Assembly: GCF_000590925.1 (NCBI RefSeq)
Contig: NZ_CP004372.1
Location: forward strand, 10,001 to 74,000
Direction of reading: 5' to 3'
Origin: Roseibacterium elongatum DSM 19469
GTDB lineage: Bacteria; Pseudomonadota; Alphaproteobacteria; Rhodobacterales; Rhodobacteraceae
Length of the DNA stretch: 64,000 nucleotides
The translations under genes and the position numbers were made by a program. The notes under the pieces are model-generated. The model searched no databases. It saw only the letters and a list, made by a program, of their open reading frames with translations, and had not been told where the DNA came from. Positions 1 through 10,280 of this stretch are shown here, in pieces (positions within the stretch are counted from its first letter, which is position 1; each line of letters begins with the position of its first letter).

Positions 1-678
1 GGCAAGCGCCCCGACGGGCGCCGGCGCCCCCGCAAACAGATCCGGCGACCACATGTGAAACGGCACCAGCGCAAACTTGACCGACAGCCCCACCAGCAGG
101 AACGCCAGACCGATGGCGGCGATGGGCCCCTCGACCGACCAGGCATCCAGTCTCAGGCTGCCCGACGCGCCAAAGCCAAAGGCCAGCCCCATCAGCACCG
201 CCCCCGCCCCGATACCGGCGATCAGAAACAGCTTGTAGCCGGCTTCGACCGCAGCCTCGGTGCGCGGCATGAGCGCCAGTGCGACCATCGGCAAGGTCGT
301 CAGCTCCAACCCCAGGAACAGGGTCGCCCCGTGATTGGCCGAGGCCAGTGCCACCCCGCCGGTTGCGGCAATCGCGACCAGGGCCGGACCCTCGCGGCCG
401 GTGCAGATCGTCCGCGTGAAGCTGAGGGTGCCCAGACCGGCCGCCGCGGCCAGCAATGCGCCCAGCCGCGCCATGCCGTCATCCGCCAGCAGAACGCTCA
501 GCGGCGCCTCGGGGGCATCGAGGCGAAACAGCAGGATCAAAACGGCCAGCGCCATCGGGACCGCCGCTGCAAGGCGCACGCGCGGTGTCGGCTGGACCGG
601 GGCAAGCACCATCGCAAGGATGGCGGCAAACCCCAGCAGGACCAGCGGTGCGACCGACCAGATGGAGCCGTCTGTCAT
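1..678 (-). CDS. nuoN: NADH-quinone oxidoreductase subunit N, 5' part only
   Basis: This is the N-terminal 226 residues of NuoN, an antiporter-like proton-pumping subunit in the membrane arm of complex I. The gene runs off the start of the window, so the C-terminal half is missing here. The visible part is a series of hydrophobic helices ending near a motif of the FAGAPAPV type, which is typical of this Mrp-antiporter-related family. The ATG at 676-678 overlaps the nuoM stop in an ATGA junction, and this overlap fixes the start. It is the last gene of the nuo set. The family is secure; the rest of the gene cannot be judged. Confidence 0.93.
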   Translation of the reverse strand, partial: MTDGSIWSVAPLVLLGFAAILAMVLAPVQPTPRVRLAAAVPMALAVLILLFRLDAPEAPLSVLLADDGMARLGALLAAAAGLGTLSFTRTICTGREGPALVAIAATGGVALASANHGATLFLGLELTTLPMVALALMPRTEAAVEAGYKLFLIAGIGAGAVLMGLAFGFGASGSLRLDAWSVEGPIAAIGLAFLLVGLSVKFALVPFHMWSPDLFAGAPAPVGALA

Positions 679-2132
679 GGCGCACCTACCCCCAGCGGCA
701 AGAGCGCCGCGTCAATGGCCGGGCGCAGCCAGCCGATCAGGACCTGCGGGAACAGGCCGAAGACGATCGTCCCTGCACCCAGCGCGATGATCGGCCAAAG
801 CTCGTAGGGTTTGAGGTCATCGAACACGGCTGTCTCTGCCTTGGGTTTGCCAAAGACGATGGCCCCGATCAGGCGGGTGGCATAGACGACCGAGACGACC
901 AGCGACACCAGCGCGATGGCGGCGAAGGCCCAGTTGACCTGGAACATGCCGGTGATGACCAGCGCCTCGCCAAGGAAGTTGGCGGTGCCGGGCATGGCCA
1001 GCGCCGCGGCGAAGAACACCGCGAACGAGGTCGCGAAGGCCGGCGCCGTTTTCTGCAGGCCGCCCAGTTCGCGCAGGTCACGGGTGCCGGTGCGATGCTG
1101 CAACGCCCCGATCAGCAGGAACAGCGCCGACGAGGAAAACGCGTGGGCGATCATCTCGACGCCTGCCCCGGCAAGGGCGAAATGCACGCCGCCGCACACC
1201 CCCATCAGCACGATGCTCATATGCGCAATCGAGGTGTAGGCGATCAGCCGCTTGGCATCGAATTGTCCGCAGGCCAGGATTGCGCCGTACACCACCCCGA
1301 ATGCACCCAATGCCATGCCGTAGGGGGCCACGGCCATCAACCCGTCGGGAAACAAGAGCGGCGGGAAACGGAACAGACCGTAGGCCCCGGTTTTCAGCAA
1401 CAGCCCCGCCAGCAGGATCGAACCCGCCGTGGGCGCCTGCGTATGCGCATCCGGCAGCCACGCGTGAAAGGGCGGCACAGGCAGCTTGACCATGAAGGCC
1501 AGCGCAAAACCCAGCAGCAGGATGACCTGCACCGGCGTCGAGTAGCCGGCCTCGGCCAGTTCGAAGGCGTCGAAGGTGATCTCGGGCGCGGTCGCCCCCA
1601 TCCAGAACACGGCTGCCAAAAGGCCAAGGCCCGCCACCGCATTGAAGACGAGGAACTTCATCGCGGCGCTTTCCCGATTGCCATAGCCCCAAAGGCCGAT
1701 CAGCAGGAAGGCGGGGATGATCATCAGTTCCCAGAAGAAGGCAAAGACCAGCAGGTCGAAAGACAGGAAAACCCCGTTCGCCGCGGCAACGGTCCAGCAG
1801 ATCACCGCGTGATACAATGGCGAGCGGTGCGTCACCTCCCACGAGATGAAGACACACACGATCCCCAGGCCTGCCGAGATCGCCAGCATCGCCGCCGTCA
1901 GCCCGTCCATTGCCAGCAAGACCTGAATGCCGAAGGACGGCGCCCAGTCGGCCTGCACCATCTGCAGCCAGCGCCCGCTATCGCCGTTCAGCGAGATGAA
2001 GATCAGTATCAGCAGGGTCACCGCCATCACGGCGATGGTGCCCCAGCGTTCCATGTCCCGTCCGAACCGGGGCGCGAAGAGCACGGCCAACCCACCGAAA
2101 AAGGGCAGAAGAATCTGTAAGCTCAACCCCAT
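675..2132 (-). CDS. nuoM: NADH-quinone oxidoreductase subunit M
   Basis: NuoM is a proton-pumping, antiporter-like subunit in the membrane arm of complex I. The 485-residue protein is almost entirely transmembrane helices and contains the family signatures HAWLPDAHTQAP and FWELMIIPAFLLIG, with the conserved Glu and Lys residues of the pumping path. I chose the ATG at 2132 because a purine-rich site (GGGGA) lies about six bases upstream and the protein then begins MGLSLQILLPFFGG; an ATG at 2144 would add four residues. It overlaps the end of nuoL by 10 bases and the start of nuoN by 4. Confidence 0.95.
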   Translation of the reverse strand: MGLSLQILLPFFGGLAVLFAPRFGRDMERWGTIAVMAVTLLILIFISLNGDSGRWLQMVQADWAPSFGIQVLLAMDGLTAAMLAISAGLGIVCVFISWEVTHRSPLYHAVICWTVAAANGVFLSFDLLVFAFFWELMIIPAFLLIGLWGYGNRESAAMKFLVFNAVAGLGLLAAVFWMGATAPEITFDAFELAEAGYSTPVQVILLLGFALAFMVKLPVPPFHAWLPDAHTQAPTAGSILLAGLLLKTGAYGLFRFPPLLFPDGLMAVAPYGMALGAFGVVYGAILACGQFDAKRLIAYTSIAHMSIVLMGVCGGVHFALAGAGVEMIAHAFSSSALFLLIGALQHRTGTRDLRELGGLQKTAPAFATSFAVFFAAALAMPGTANFLGEALVITGMFQVNWAFAAIALVSLVVSVVYATRLIGAIVFGKPKAETAVFDDLKPYELWPIIALGAGTIVFGLFPQVLIGWLRPAIDAALLPLGVGAP

Positions 2133-4075
2133 GTCATTCCCCATCCCAAGATTACCAGAACACCCAGCCCCATCGCGAAGGCGAGCGCATAGTCACGCAG
2201 GCGGCCGCTTTGCAGCCGCCGCGTCCAAAGTCCCGCACGCCGCGCCTCGCGCGCGCCGCGCATGATCACCGTGTCGAACCGATCCGGCGTGAAGGGCGCG
2301 GTCACGACCCGCGCCAGCCACAGGCCGAAGACGACGGTGGCGGTGCCCACGGGGTCGCCCATGCCGCCCTCGCGCGCTTCGGGACCCTCGCCGATATGCT
2401 TGGCCAGTTTGCCGTCACGGCCCGAGAGAATCCGCACGACACGGCGATAGGGCCGCACCAGAAAGGCGTAGTAGATCGCGTCCACCTGCATGCCCGCCCG
2501 CAGGCGGCGGGCCCGCTTGATGCGCGCGTTCCAGGACGGGATGAAGGTGACGGCCACCGACCCCAGCAGGCCGACCAGCGCCGCGACGGCCCCCATCACC
2601 TCGATCCCGAGACCGGGATGCGGCTTGTGCCCGCCCATCAGGTGAACGATCGGCTCCACAAGGAACCCGCCCAGCACCGACAGCACCGCCAGGAAGATCA
2701 GAGGCGCCACGGCAAGCCAGCTTTCGTGACCCTTCGGCGTCTCATGCAGCGGTTTGCGCAGCGCGCAGAGCACCGGGCGATAGGCATAGACACCTGTCAG
2801 CGCGGCCCCGCCCAGGCCGACAAGCCACAGGAACTGACCGAAGGGGCCGGCCTCGATCGCGGCCCCGAGGATCGCCTCTTTCGACCACCAGCCCGCCGAT
2901 ATGATCGGAAAGCCCGCCAGCGCCATGGCCCCGATCGTGTAGGTCACAAAGGAAATCGGGGCGACATAGGCGGTGCCGCGCAGCTTCTCGATCGCGGTCG
3001 AGCCGCCGCCGGCATGCGACAGCACGCCCGCCGCCATGAACAGCAGCGATTTGAACAGGGCGTGGACGACGAAATGCGCCATCGCCACACCCGGCGCGCC
3101 CATGCCGACCGCCACCAGCATGTAGCCGATCTGGCTGATCGAGGAATAGGCAAGCAGGCGTTTGATATCGGTCTGCGCGATCGCGCAGAACGCGCCGAAC
3201 AGGGCCGTGGCGACGCCCGCGATGGCGGTCGCGGCCGCAACCCCCGGTGTCGCCTCGATCAGCGGGGCGAAGCGGGCCAGCAACACCGCGCCCGCCGCCA
3301 CCATCGTGGCCGAGTGCAACAGCGCCGACACGGGCGTCGGCCCGGCCATGGCGGTCGGCAGCCAGGTCTGGAACGGCAGCTGTGCCGATTTGCCCAGCGC
3401 GCCCACCAGCAACAGCACCGCGATGATGGCCGCGCGGCTCTCGTCGGCGGCCAGACCGGCCGGGATCAGTTCATCCATGCGCACCGAGGTCGCCTCGAGA
3501 AACAGCAGCAGAAGCCCCGCCAAGAGCGCCGCATCCGCGATGCGTGTCATGACGAAGGCTTTCTGACCGGCGGCGAAGGCGCGCGGCGAGGTCATGTTGT
3601 AGGAGATCAGGAAGAACGAGCAGAGGCCCATCAACTCCCACCCGAGGAAGAAGACGATGCTGTCTGCCGCCAGAACCATCGACAGCATCCCGGCCTGGAA
3701 CAGGTTCATCAGCGCGAAGAAACGGCGCAAATCCGCGACGCGCGCGCCCGACATGTAATCGGCGGCATAGACCATCACGCAACTCGCCACGACCGTCACG
3801 GTGGTCGCGCCGATTGCGCTGAGCGGGTCGAGCTGCATGGCCAGCGCGACCTCGTATTGGCCGAAATTCAGCGTGAAGGCCGGTGCGATCATGTCGCCCA
3901 CCGCCCCGTTGAAATAGGCAATGGCCAGCGGCAGGAACAGAAACAGCGGCGCGATGCCCGCCGCCAGCGACAGCGCCAGCACCGGGCGCCTGTCCATCCG
4001 GTAGGGATCGAGCGCCAGCAGCAGGAAACCGCCCAGCGGCGGCAGCGGCACGAGAAGGAGGAGATAGGCCAGCAT
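2123..4075 (-). CDS. nuoL: NADH-quinone oxidoreductase subunit L
   Basis: NuoL is the distal antiporter-like subunit of complex I and is expected to carry the long lateral helix along the membrane arm. The protein has 650 residues, near the usual 610-690. It contains the proton-translocation signatures FFLGWELMGLCSFFLI and FQTWLPTAMAGPTPVSALLH, followed by an extended hydrophobic C-terminal region. The start lies three bases after the nuoK stop, one of only two junctions in the operon without an ATGA overlap. All neighbours are complex I genes in the standard order. Confidence 0.96.
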   Translation of the reverse strand: MLAYLLLLVPLPPLGGFLLLALDPYRMDRRPVLALSLAAGIAPLFLFLPLAIAYFNGAVGDMIAPAFTLNFGQYEVALAMQLDPLSAIGATTVTVVASCVMVYAADYMSGARVADLRRFFALMNLFQAGMLSMVLAADSIVFFLGWELMGLCSFFLISYNMTSPRAFAAGQKAFVMTRIADAALLAGLLLLFLEATSVRMDELIPAGLAADESRAAIIAVLLLVGALGKSAQLPFQTWLPTAMAGPTPVSALLHSATMVAAGAVLLARFAPLIEATPGVAAATAIAGVATALFGAFCAIAQTDIKRLLAYSSISQIGYMLVAVGMGAPGVAMAHFVVHALFKSLLFMAAGVLSHAGGGSTAIEKLRGTAYVAPISFVTYTIGAMALAGFPIISAGWWSKEAILGAAIEAGPFGQFLWLVGLGGAALTGVYAYRPVLCALRKPLHETPKGHESWLAVAPLIFLAVLSVLGGFLVEPIVHLMGGHKPHPGLGIEVMGAVAALVGLLGSVAVTFIPSWNARIKRARRLRAGMQVDAIYYAFLVRPYRRVVRILSGRDGKLAKHIGEGPEAREGGMGDPVGTATVVFGLWLARVVTAPFTPDRFDTVIMRGAREARRAGLWTRRLQSGRLRDYALAFAMGLGVLVILGWGMTWG

Positions 4076-4078
4076 CGT

Positions 4079-4378
4079 CTACCCCCGCAGCCGTGTCGCG
4101 GCATCGCTGTCGCCACCGGTGGCGCGCCGCATGTGCAGGTAGATCGCAAGGCCCAACGCCACCTCGGCAGCGGCCAAGCCCAGCACGAGGATGAACATCG
4201 CACTGCCCTCGATCGAGCCGTGATGCGCGCCCGCCGCGACAAAGGCCAGCGCCGGTCCGGCCAGCATCACCTCCAGCGAGATCAGCTGCATCAGGATGGT
4301 GCGCCGCGCGGCCACCCCGAACAGCCCCGCGAGGAAAATGCCCGTGGCCAGCACCAACAGGATATTGAGCGCGCTCAT
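4079..4378 (-). CDS. nuoK: NADH-quinone oxidoreductase subunit K
   Basis: NuoK is a small three-helix membrane subunit of complex I, related to MnhC/MrpC. The protein has 99 residues, against about 101 in the family. It has the helix-2 signature LISLEVMLAGPALAFV with the conserved glutamate needed for proton transfer, and a second acidic residue in AAAEVALGLAI of helix 3. Its ATG overlaps the nuoJ stop by four bases, indicating translational coupling. Confidence 0.95.
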   Translation of the reverse strand: MSALNILLVLATGIFLAGLFGVAARRTILMQLISLEVMLAGPALAFVAAGAHHGSIEGSAMFILVLGLAAAEVALGLAIYLHMRRATGGDSDAATRLRG

Positions 4379-4893
4379 TCCGGCTCCCTTTCACGCAGGC
4401 GGGGGCCGAGGGCGCGGCCAAGGTGGCGGACGCCCAGCATCCCCGCGATGAGCAGCAACGTGATCAACTCGGTGACCGCGCTCCACTCGCCAAACAACAA
4501 AAGCCCAAGGTCTTCGGTCCGCACCGGGGCCGGGGCCCCATCGCCCATCTGCCCGCCGCCGATGCCGAACAGGATCGGCACCACCGACAGGCTGACGATG
4601 AAGGCGGGCCAGCGCCAGGCATGGCGCAGCATTTCGCGCTCGACCGCCATGGCCTTGTCCCCGGCATCGACCGTCATCACGACAAAGACGAACACGGCCA
4701 CAACGGCCCCGGCATAGATCAACAGCTGGATCGCACCGGCGAAATTGGCCCCCATGGCAAAGAACCCCACCCCCAGCGAGATCAGCGCGGCCAGCAACAG
4801 CAGCAGCGCATGCACCGCCGAGGGGCGTGTCACCGCAAGAATGGCGGCCCCGAAGGCCACGGTTGCGGCCCAGATGGCGACGCCCCAGCTCAT
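4375..4893 (-). CDS. nuoJ: NADH-quinone oxidoreductase subunit J
   Basis: NuoJ is a five-helix membrane subunit of complex I. The protein has 172 residues. Its third helix contains the [14 protein letters not shown] segment, which corresponds to the pi-bulge region involved in coupling quinone reduction to pumping. The start is the ATG at 4891-4893, overlapping the nuoI stop as ATGA; the reading frame stays open further upstream, but that extension only reads nuoI in the wrong frame. Downstream it overlaps nuoK by four bases. Confidence 0.95.
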   Translation of the reverse strand: MSWGVAIWAATVAFGAAILAVTRPSAVHALLLLLAALISLGVGFFAMGANFAGAIQLLIYAGAVVAVFVFVVMTVDAGDKAMAVEREMLRHAWRWPAFIVSLSVVPILFGIGGGQMGDGAPAPVRTEDLGLLLFGEWSAVTELITLLLIAGMLGVRHLGRALGPRLREREPE

Positions 4894-5405
4894 GGTGTCA
4901 GATCCTTCAGGTTGATCGGCGCGGCCTCGGTCTCGGCCGCGCCTTTCGGCTTGCCGTCGATGGCCTTGCCGGCCACCGACCAGTAGCGATAGCCCTCTTG
5001 CTTGCCCTGCCCCGCGATCAGCAGATCCTCCTTGTCGTGGATCAGCCCCGCGCGTGTGTAGTCGGCGGTTTCGAAATCGGGGGTCAGTTGAATGGCCTGC
5101 GTCGGACAGGCCTCTTCGCAATAGCCGCAGAAGATGCAGCGCGCGAAATTGATCCGGAAGGTTTCGGGATACCAGCGCCCATCCTCGGTCTCGGCCTTGA
5201 CGACATCGATGCAATCGACCGGGCAGGCCACGGCGCACAGGTTGCAGGCTACGCAGCGTTCCTGCCCATCGGGATCGCGGGTCAGGACAATGCGCGCACG
5301 ATACCGCGCCGGCAGGTCCGGTTTTTCCTCGGGATACTGGCGGGTGTATTTCTTGGTGACGAGCTTGCGCCCGACATTGACCAGACTGTCGAGTATACCC
5401 TTCAT
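4890..5405 (-). CDS. nuoI: NADH-quinone oxidoreductase subunit I (2 x 4Fe-4S)
   Basis: NuoI is the ferredoxin-like subunit that carries clusters N6a and N6b and links the peripheral arm to NuoB. The protein has 171 residues, slightly shorter than the E. coli protein. Two complete CX2CX2CX3C motifs are present, at Cys51/54/57/61 and Cys90/93/96/100. The start MKGILDSL at 5405 overlaps the nuoH stop in an ATGA; an upstream in-frame extension would read into nuoH in the wrong frame and was rejected. Confidence 0.97.
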   Translation of the reverse strand: MKGILDSLVNVGRKLVTKKYTRQYPEEKPDLPARYRARIVLTRDPDGQERCVACNLCAVACPVDCIDVVKAETEDGRWYPETFRINFARCIFCGYCEEACPTQAIQLTPDFETADYTRAGLIHDKEDLLIAGQGKQEGYRYWSVAGKAIDGKPKGAAETEAAPINLKDLTP

Positions 5406-6370
5406 GCCGCACCTCCCCCCACGCCGGTTAGCGCCACGATCGCCCCGGTCAGAAGCAGGTTCACCAGGGCCAGGGGCAGCGCCCATTTCCACGCGAACCC
5501 GACCAGTTGGTCATAGCGCGGGCGCGGCAGGATCGCGCGGATCCAGATGAAGGCGAGCGCCAGCAGACCAACCTTGATCCCGAACCAGATCGGCCCCGGC
5601 AGGATCGGCCCCAGCCAGCCACCGAAAAACAGCGTCACGGCCAAGGCGGACACAAGGATGATCGCCAGGTATTCCCCGAGGAAGAACAGCGCGAAACTCA
5701 TCCCGGAATATTCGGTCATGAACCCGGCCACGAGGTCCTGTTCGGATTCCTGCAGGTCAAAGGGCAGACGGTGCGCCGCCGCGATGCCGGCCAGAAGGAA
5801 CAGGATGCAACCCAAGGGCTGGGTGACCACGAACCAGACGCCCTGCTGCGCCGCGACGATCTCGCCCAGGTTCAGCGACCCGGCCAGCATCACCACACCC
5901 ATCAGGGACAGGCCGAAAAACGCCTCGTAAGACAGCATTTGCGCCGCCGCCCTGAGCCCGCCCAGAAGCGCGTATCGGTTGTGCGACGCCCAGGCCCCAA
6001 GGACCATCGCGTAAACGGTCAGCGCCAGCATGGCGAGGGCAAAGATCACGCCCATATCCAGCGCCGAGAGGGTCAGGCCAGGGCCGGCGGCCACCACGGC
6101 AAAACCCGCCAGGACCGGGATCGCCGCCAGCGCCGGGGCAAGGCGGAAGGTCACCGCGTCGCCACCCGGCGGCACCTCGTCTTCCTTGGTCAGCAGTTTG
6201 ACCGTGTCGGCCACCCATTGCAGGAATCCAAAGGGTCCGACCCGGTTCGGCCCCAGACGTTCCTGGAAAAAGCCAAGGCCCCGCCGTTCGACCCAGGTAA
6301 AGACGCCCGCCGCGACCAGCAGCGCCATGATCAGCGCCAGGGAAAAAAGGATCGTGAGACCGGTGTTCAT
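5402..6370 (-). CDS. nuoH: NADH-quinone oxidoreductase subunit H
   Basis: NuoH is the membrane subunit at the interface with the peripheral arm; it forms part of the quinone-binding cavity. The protein has 322 residues, matching the E. coli length. Family motifs are present: [19 protein letters not shown] in the first loop, [16 protein letters not shown], with the charged residues near the quinone tunnel, and [10 protein letters not shown] near the C-terminus. It overlaps nuoG upstream and nuoI downstream by four bases each. Confidence 0.97.
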   Translation of the reverse strand: MNTGLTILFSLALIMALLVAAGVFTWVERRGLGFFQERLGPNRVGPFGFLQWVADTVKLLTKEDEVPPGGDAVTFRLAPALAAIPVLAGFAVVAAGPGLTLSALDMGVIFALAMLALTVYAMVLGAWASHNRYALLGGLRAAAQMLSYEAFFGLSLMGVVMLAGSLNLGEIVAAQQGVWFVVTQPLGCILFLLAGIAAAHRLPFDLQESEQDLVAGFMTEYSGMSFALFFLGEYLAIILVSALAVTLFFGGWLGPILPGPIWFGIKVGLLALAFIWIRAILPRPRYDQLVGFAWKWALPLALVNLLLTGAIVALTGVGGGAA

Positions 6371-8973
6371 CCCTGCCTCCCGATCTTGACCGACCGTGCC
6401 AGTGCGCGGGGCGCGACACGCCCGACGGGCAGGCCGACATGGTGGCGCGGCATGTCATCCGAGATCGCGACCACCGCATCGACATGCACCCCATCCAGAC
6501 TGACGGCCGTGCCCTCGCCCAGATGCAGGCGTTTGGCATCGTCGGGGTTCAGCACCACCCGCGCCTGCGGGCAGCGTTGCGAGAGATACTCGGCCTTGCG
6601 TCCGACCTCGTCCCCGGTGAAGGGGTCGTGCAGCGGCACCGGGATCATGGCCTTGTCGGGAAAGGCGCATTGCGGCGCGGCCTCGGGGCCGACGAACCCG
6701 GCCAGAACCGAAACGCCCGGGTCGCCATCGTCCAGCGACCCGCCATTGGCGTCGGTCAGGTAGGGGGCCGCCGAGGCCGAATGCAATCCCGGCACGTCAT
6801 AGCCCGTGCGCAGCGCGGACGGGGCGTCGGCCCCGTGCGCACCCTCCATCGAAAAGGCCAGCGCGCTGTCGGGATCATCCTGCGGGGCGTTGCGGACGAT
6901 GCCGCCGGCCTGATCATGCGCCGTGCGACCTGAAATCCGCCAGCCGGCCCGCGCGATCTTGCCCAGGGGCGTGCGCAGAATGGCGTTGGGTGCGGCGTCG
7001 CGCGCGGGGGCAAGATGCGGCAGGGCTGCGGCCAGTTCGGCCAGAACATCATCGAGGGTGCGCCAACCCGACAGCGTATCGGACAGGCTGGCCAGAACGC
7101 GCCAGGCCGCCTGCGGCGCGCCGGCATAGGCCGCGAAACGGCGCTGTGCGCGCCCCTCGTGGTTGACGACGGTACCGGCCGTTTCGGCCCAATCGGCCAC
7201 CGGCATGGCGATGGTGGCCCGCCCGGTCATCGCGGTGACATGGCTGTCCAGCACCACAACCTCGGTCGCGGCGGCCAGCGCCCGCTCGACCAATGGCCCG
7301 TCGACCCGTTCGAACAGGTCGACCTCGGCGATCACGAGGGTCTCGGCCTTGCCGGCCTCGAGCGTCTCGACCGCGCCTTCGAGCCCGTCGACCCCCATCA
7401 GCGCCACACCCATCGAGTTCACCTCGGGCGGAAACAGGAACAGCTGCGCCGATCCCTCCAGCGCTTCGGCGATCGCGGCCAGCGCGTCCAGGACCTCGGG
7501 ACGCCCCGTGCCGAGCCCGGCGATCAATGCCGGCGCCTTGGCCTGCCGCAAGGCGGTGGCGACGGCCTCGGCCTCGGGCGCGGCGGCCTCGCCCCGCAGG
7601 GCCGTTGCGATGGCATGGCCGAAGACGGCGACCTCGTCGGGGGCGCGGCGCAGCGGCCAGGCGGCGATCTCGTCCAGGGCATCAGGCAGCGTCGTGACCA
7701 CCGCGATGGGCGATCTGCGACCCTCGCCCGCGACGCGCGCGGCGTTGTCCAGCCATTTGGGCACGCCCTTTTCCGCGGCCAGCGCGTCGGCGGCGTTGCG
7801 GGCCGTCTGCCGCAGGGACAGGGCCGCGCGCGGGGCCGTGCCGGTCAGGTCCTCGCCCAGGACCAGCGCGGCGTCGCAGTTTTCGAGCGATGTCAGCGAT
7901 GGCGCGCCGTATTCCACCAGTAGCCCGGCCATGCGCGCCACGCTCTGCACCTCGATCCGCGACACGCCGGCAAAGACGTGATCCGGGCCGACAAGCTGGC
8001 GCAGGGCAAAGTTGGTTTCCAACGTGGCGCGGGGCGACGCGATGGCCACGGCCCCCCGGCCCAGCGCCGCCCGCGCCGCCTCGATCGCGGCCTCGGGCGT
8101 GGCCTCGGCCCCGGCGATGGTGGGGTTGCGCAGGCGCGTGCCCTCGGGCAGGTGCAGGGCCCCGAACCGGCCCCGGTCGCACAGGAAATGGCCGTTCACC
8201 GCACCATTGTAGCGGTTTTGCAGACGCCGCAGGCGGCCGCCGCGTTCGGCGGCGAAGATGTTGCACCCCACCGCGCATTGCGAACAGACCGATGGCGTCG
8301 CGGACATGTCCCATTTCCGCGCGTAATCCCGCGACCAGCCCTTGTCGTTGAACACGCCGGTCGGGCAGACCTCGGACAGGTTGCCGGCAAAGGGGCTGTC
8401 AAGCGGGCCATCCTCGTAGCGGCCGAAATAGACGCGGTCATGCGCGCCCATCACGTCGAGGTCCCGCCCACCCGCATATTGGCGATAGAACCGCGTGCAG
8501 CGATAGCACGCGATGCAGCGGTTCATCTCGTGGGTCAGCAACGGCCCGAGATCCTGGTTCTCATGGGTGCGCTTGGGTCCGTCATAGCGCCGCGCATGGT
8601 GGCCGGTGGCCACGGTCATGTCCTGCAGGTGACAGGCCCCACCCTCTTCGCAGACGGCACAATCATGCGGGTGGCTGCGCATGAGCCACTCGATCACATG
8701 GGCGCGCATTTCCTCGGCTTCCGCGTCGGCCACCTCGATGCGCTGCCCATCGGCCACGGGCGTCATGCAGGCCATCTCGATGGTGCCCTCGGCATCCTCG
8801 GGGCTGGTGTGAAGACGCACCGCACACAGACGGCACGCCCCGACCGACCCCAGCGCGTCATGCCAGCAGAAATGCGGAATCTCGACACCCTGATGGGTGC
8901 AGGCCGACAGGATGTCCTGGCCGTCCTCGACCTCGCGGATTTCCCCGTTCACTTCGATGCGGATGCGGCTCAT
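6367..8973 (-). CDS. nuoG: NADH-quinone oxidoreductase subunit G, long form with N7 motif
   Basis: NuoG is the large iron-sulfur subunit of the peripheral arm. The ligands can be read directly: Cys36/47/50/69 for the 2Fe-2S cluster; His101-X3-Cys105-X2-Cys108-X5-Cys114 for N5; Cys153/156/159/203 for N4; and Cys230/233/237/265 in CX2CX3CX27C spacing, the N7 site. N7 is known from E. coli and Thermus and is absent from mitochondrial-type subunits, which are also about 180 residues shorter than the 868 here. The start MSRIRIEVNG overlaps the nuoF stop as ATGA. The C-terminal half is a molybdopterin-oxidoreductase-like domain. Confidence 0.96.
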   Translation of the reverse strand: MSRIRIEVNGEIREVEDGQDILSACTHQGVEIPHFCWHDALGSVGACRLCAVRLHTSPEDAEGTIEMACMTPVADGQRIEVADAEAEEMRAHVIEWLMRSHPHDCAVCEEGGACHLQDMTVATGHHARRYDGPKRTHENQDLGPLLTHEMNRCIACYRCTRFYRQYAGGRDLDVMGAHDRVYFGRYEDGPLDSPFAGNLSEVCPTGVFNDKGWSRDYARKWDMSATPSVCSQCAVGCNIFAAERGGRLRRLQNRYNGAVNGHFLCDRGRFGALHLPEGTRLRNPTIAGAEATPEAAIEAARAALGRGAVAIASPRATLETNFALRQLVGPDHVFAGVSRIEVQSVARMAGLLVEYGAPSLTSLENCDAALVLGEDLTGTAPRAALSLRQTARNAADALAAEKGVPKWLDNAARVAGEGRRSPIAVVTTLPDALDEIAAWPLRRAPDEVAVFGHAIATALRGEAAAPEAEAVATALRQAKAPALIAGLGTGRPEVLDALAAIAEALEGSAQLFLFPPEVNSMGVALMGVDGLEGAVETLEAGKAETLVIAEVDLFERVDGPLVERALAAATEVVVLDSHVTAMTGRATIAMPVADWAETAGTVVNHEGRAQRRFAAYAGAPQAAWRVLASLSDTLSGWRTLDDVLAELAAALPHLAPARDAAPNAILRTPLGKIARAGWRISGRTAHDQAGGIVRNAPQDDPDSALAFSMEGAHGADAPSALRTGYDVPGLHSASAAPYLTDANGGSLDDGDPGVSVLAGFVGPEAAPQCAFPDKAMIPVPLHDPFTGDEVGRKAEYLSQRCPQARVVLNPDDAKRLHLGEGTAVSLDGVHVDAVVAISDDMPRHHVGLPVGRVAPRALARSVKIGRQG

Positions 8974-10280
8974 GCAACGGCCCTCCCGTAATCGCGGGCG
9001 ATGGGGCAACAGCCCTCGCGGACATGTGCCTCGAACAGGTCGCCGAAACGCGCAAGGCCGGTGCCGAGCGGGCTCATCGCGCCGCCCATCAGATCGCAGA
9101 AGGTGCGCCCGCGCGGGCCCGCGATCTCGACCGTGTCGCGCAGAACCTGAAGGTCTTCCATCCGACCCTCGCCGCGTTCCAGACGCGCCATGATCTGCGC
9201 CACCCAGGGCAGGCCATCGCGGCACGGCGTACACCAGCCACAGCTTTCGCGCGCATAGAACGCAATGTGCCGCGCGATCACGCCCACCGGGCAGGCGCTT
9301 TCGTCCAGCACGATCATCGTGCCGGTGCCGAACATCGACCCCGCCTTGGCCACATGCCCGAAATCGAGCGGGATATCGGCCTCGGCCGGCTCCAGAAAGC
9401 CGCTGGCCCCGCCCCCGGGCTGAAAACAGCGCAGCACTCCGGTGCCCGAGACCCCGCCGGCGCGCTCGATCAACTCGGCCGCGGTGGTGCCCATGGGCGC
9501 CTCGATGATTTGTGGCTTGTTCACTCGCCCCGAGACGCCGAACACCTTGGTGCCGCCCTCTTCGGTGCGCGACAGCGCGCGGAACCATTGCGCGCCATTG
9601 CCCACGATATGCGAGACGCAGGACACGGTTTCGACGTTGTTCACCGTCGTCGGACGCCCCCAAAGCCCCGATTGCGCGGGAAACGGCGGGCGCTTGCGCG
9701 GCACGGCGCGCTTGCCCTCCAGCGCCTCGATCAGGGCGGTTTCCTCGCCCACGATGTAGCGCCCCGCCGAGGGGTGGACCCACATCTTCACGTCAAAGCC
9801 CGAGCCGAGCACGTTCTTGCCCAGATACCCCGCCTTCTCGGCCTCGGCGATGGCGCGGGTCATGTTGGCGATGGCGTCGCGATAGGCGTCGCGGATCAAC
9901 ACGATGATCTCGGAGGAATAGGTGGCATAGGCCGCCAGGATCGCGCCCTCGATCAACTGGTGCGGCACGGCCTCCAGAAGGATGCGATCCTTGAAGGCGC
10001 CCGGCTCCATCTCGTCGCCATTGACGATGAAATAGGACGGGCCGTCGCCCGGCGCGTCGCCCGGTTTGGGCATGAAACGCCATTTGGTCGCCGCCGGAAA
10101 GCCCGCGCCGCCGCGCCCGTTCAGGTTGGCCGCCGCGACGGTGTCCAGCACCTCTTCTGGGGTCATCGTCTTGAGGCCGCGTTCGACCGCGTCGTAGCCG
10201 CCCAGCTTGCGCCATTCCTTCAGCGTGTGGGGGCGGCGATCGGGGCGCGCGCGTCCCGTCAGGGGTTGCTCTGCGCTCAT
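8970..10280 (-). CDS. nuoF: NADH-quinone oxidoreductase subunit F (NADH/FMN/4Fe-4S)
   Basis: NuoF binds NADH and FMN and carries cluster N3, the entry point for electrons. The protein has 436 residues. Visible motifs are the glycine-rich GRGGAGFP loop at about residues 56-62 for NADH/FMN, and the cluster ligands in ESCGWCTPCRDG plus a later cysteine in GRTFCDLMGG. The start [10 protein letters not shown] at 10280 overlaps the nuoE stop in an ATGA. Upstream sequence in the same frame lies inside nuoE and was excluded. Confidence 0.97.
   Translation of the reverse strand: MSAEQPLTGRARPDRRPHTLKEWRKLGGYDAVERGLKTMTPEEVLDTVAAANLNGRGGAGFPAATKWRFMPKPGDAPGDGPSYFIVNGDEMEPGAFKDRILLEAVPHQLIEGAILAAYATYSSEIIVLIRDAYRDAIANMTRAIAEAEKAGYLGKNVLGSGFDVKMWVHPSAGRYIVGEETALIEALEGKRAVPRKRPPFPAQSGLWGRPTTVNNVETVSCVSHIVGNGAQWFRALSRTEEGGTKVFGVSGRVNKPQIIEAPMGTTAAELIERAGGVSGTGVLRCFQPGGGASGFLEPAEADIPLDFGHVAKAGSMFGTGTMIVLDESACPVGVIARHIAFYARESCGWCTPCRDGLPWVAQIMARLERGEGRMEDLQVLRDTVEIAGPRGRTFCDLMGGAMSPLGTGLARFGDLFEAHVREGCCPIARDYGRAVA

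Noticed and set aside
2210..4717. Very long open frame on the plus strand opposite nuoL-nuoJ
   Set aside because: It mirrors the conserved nuo genes on the other strand. The product is low-complexity, rich in Arg, Gln, His and Asp, as expected for antisense frames in GC-rich DNA.
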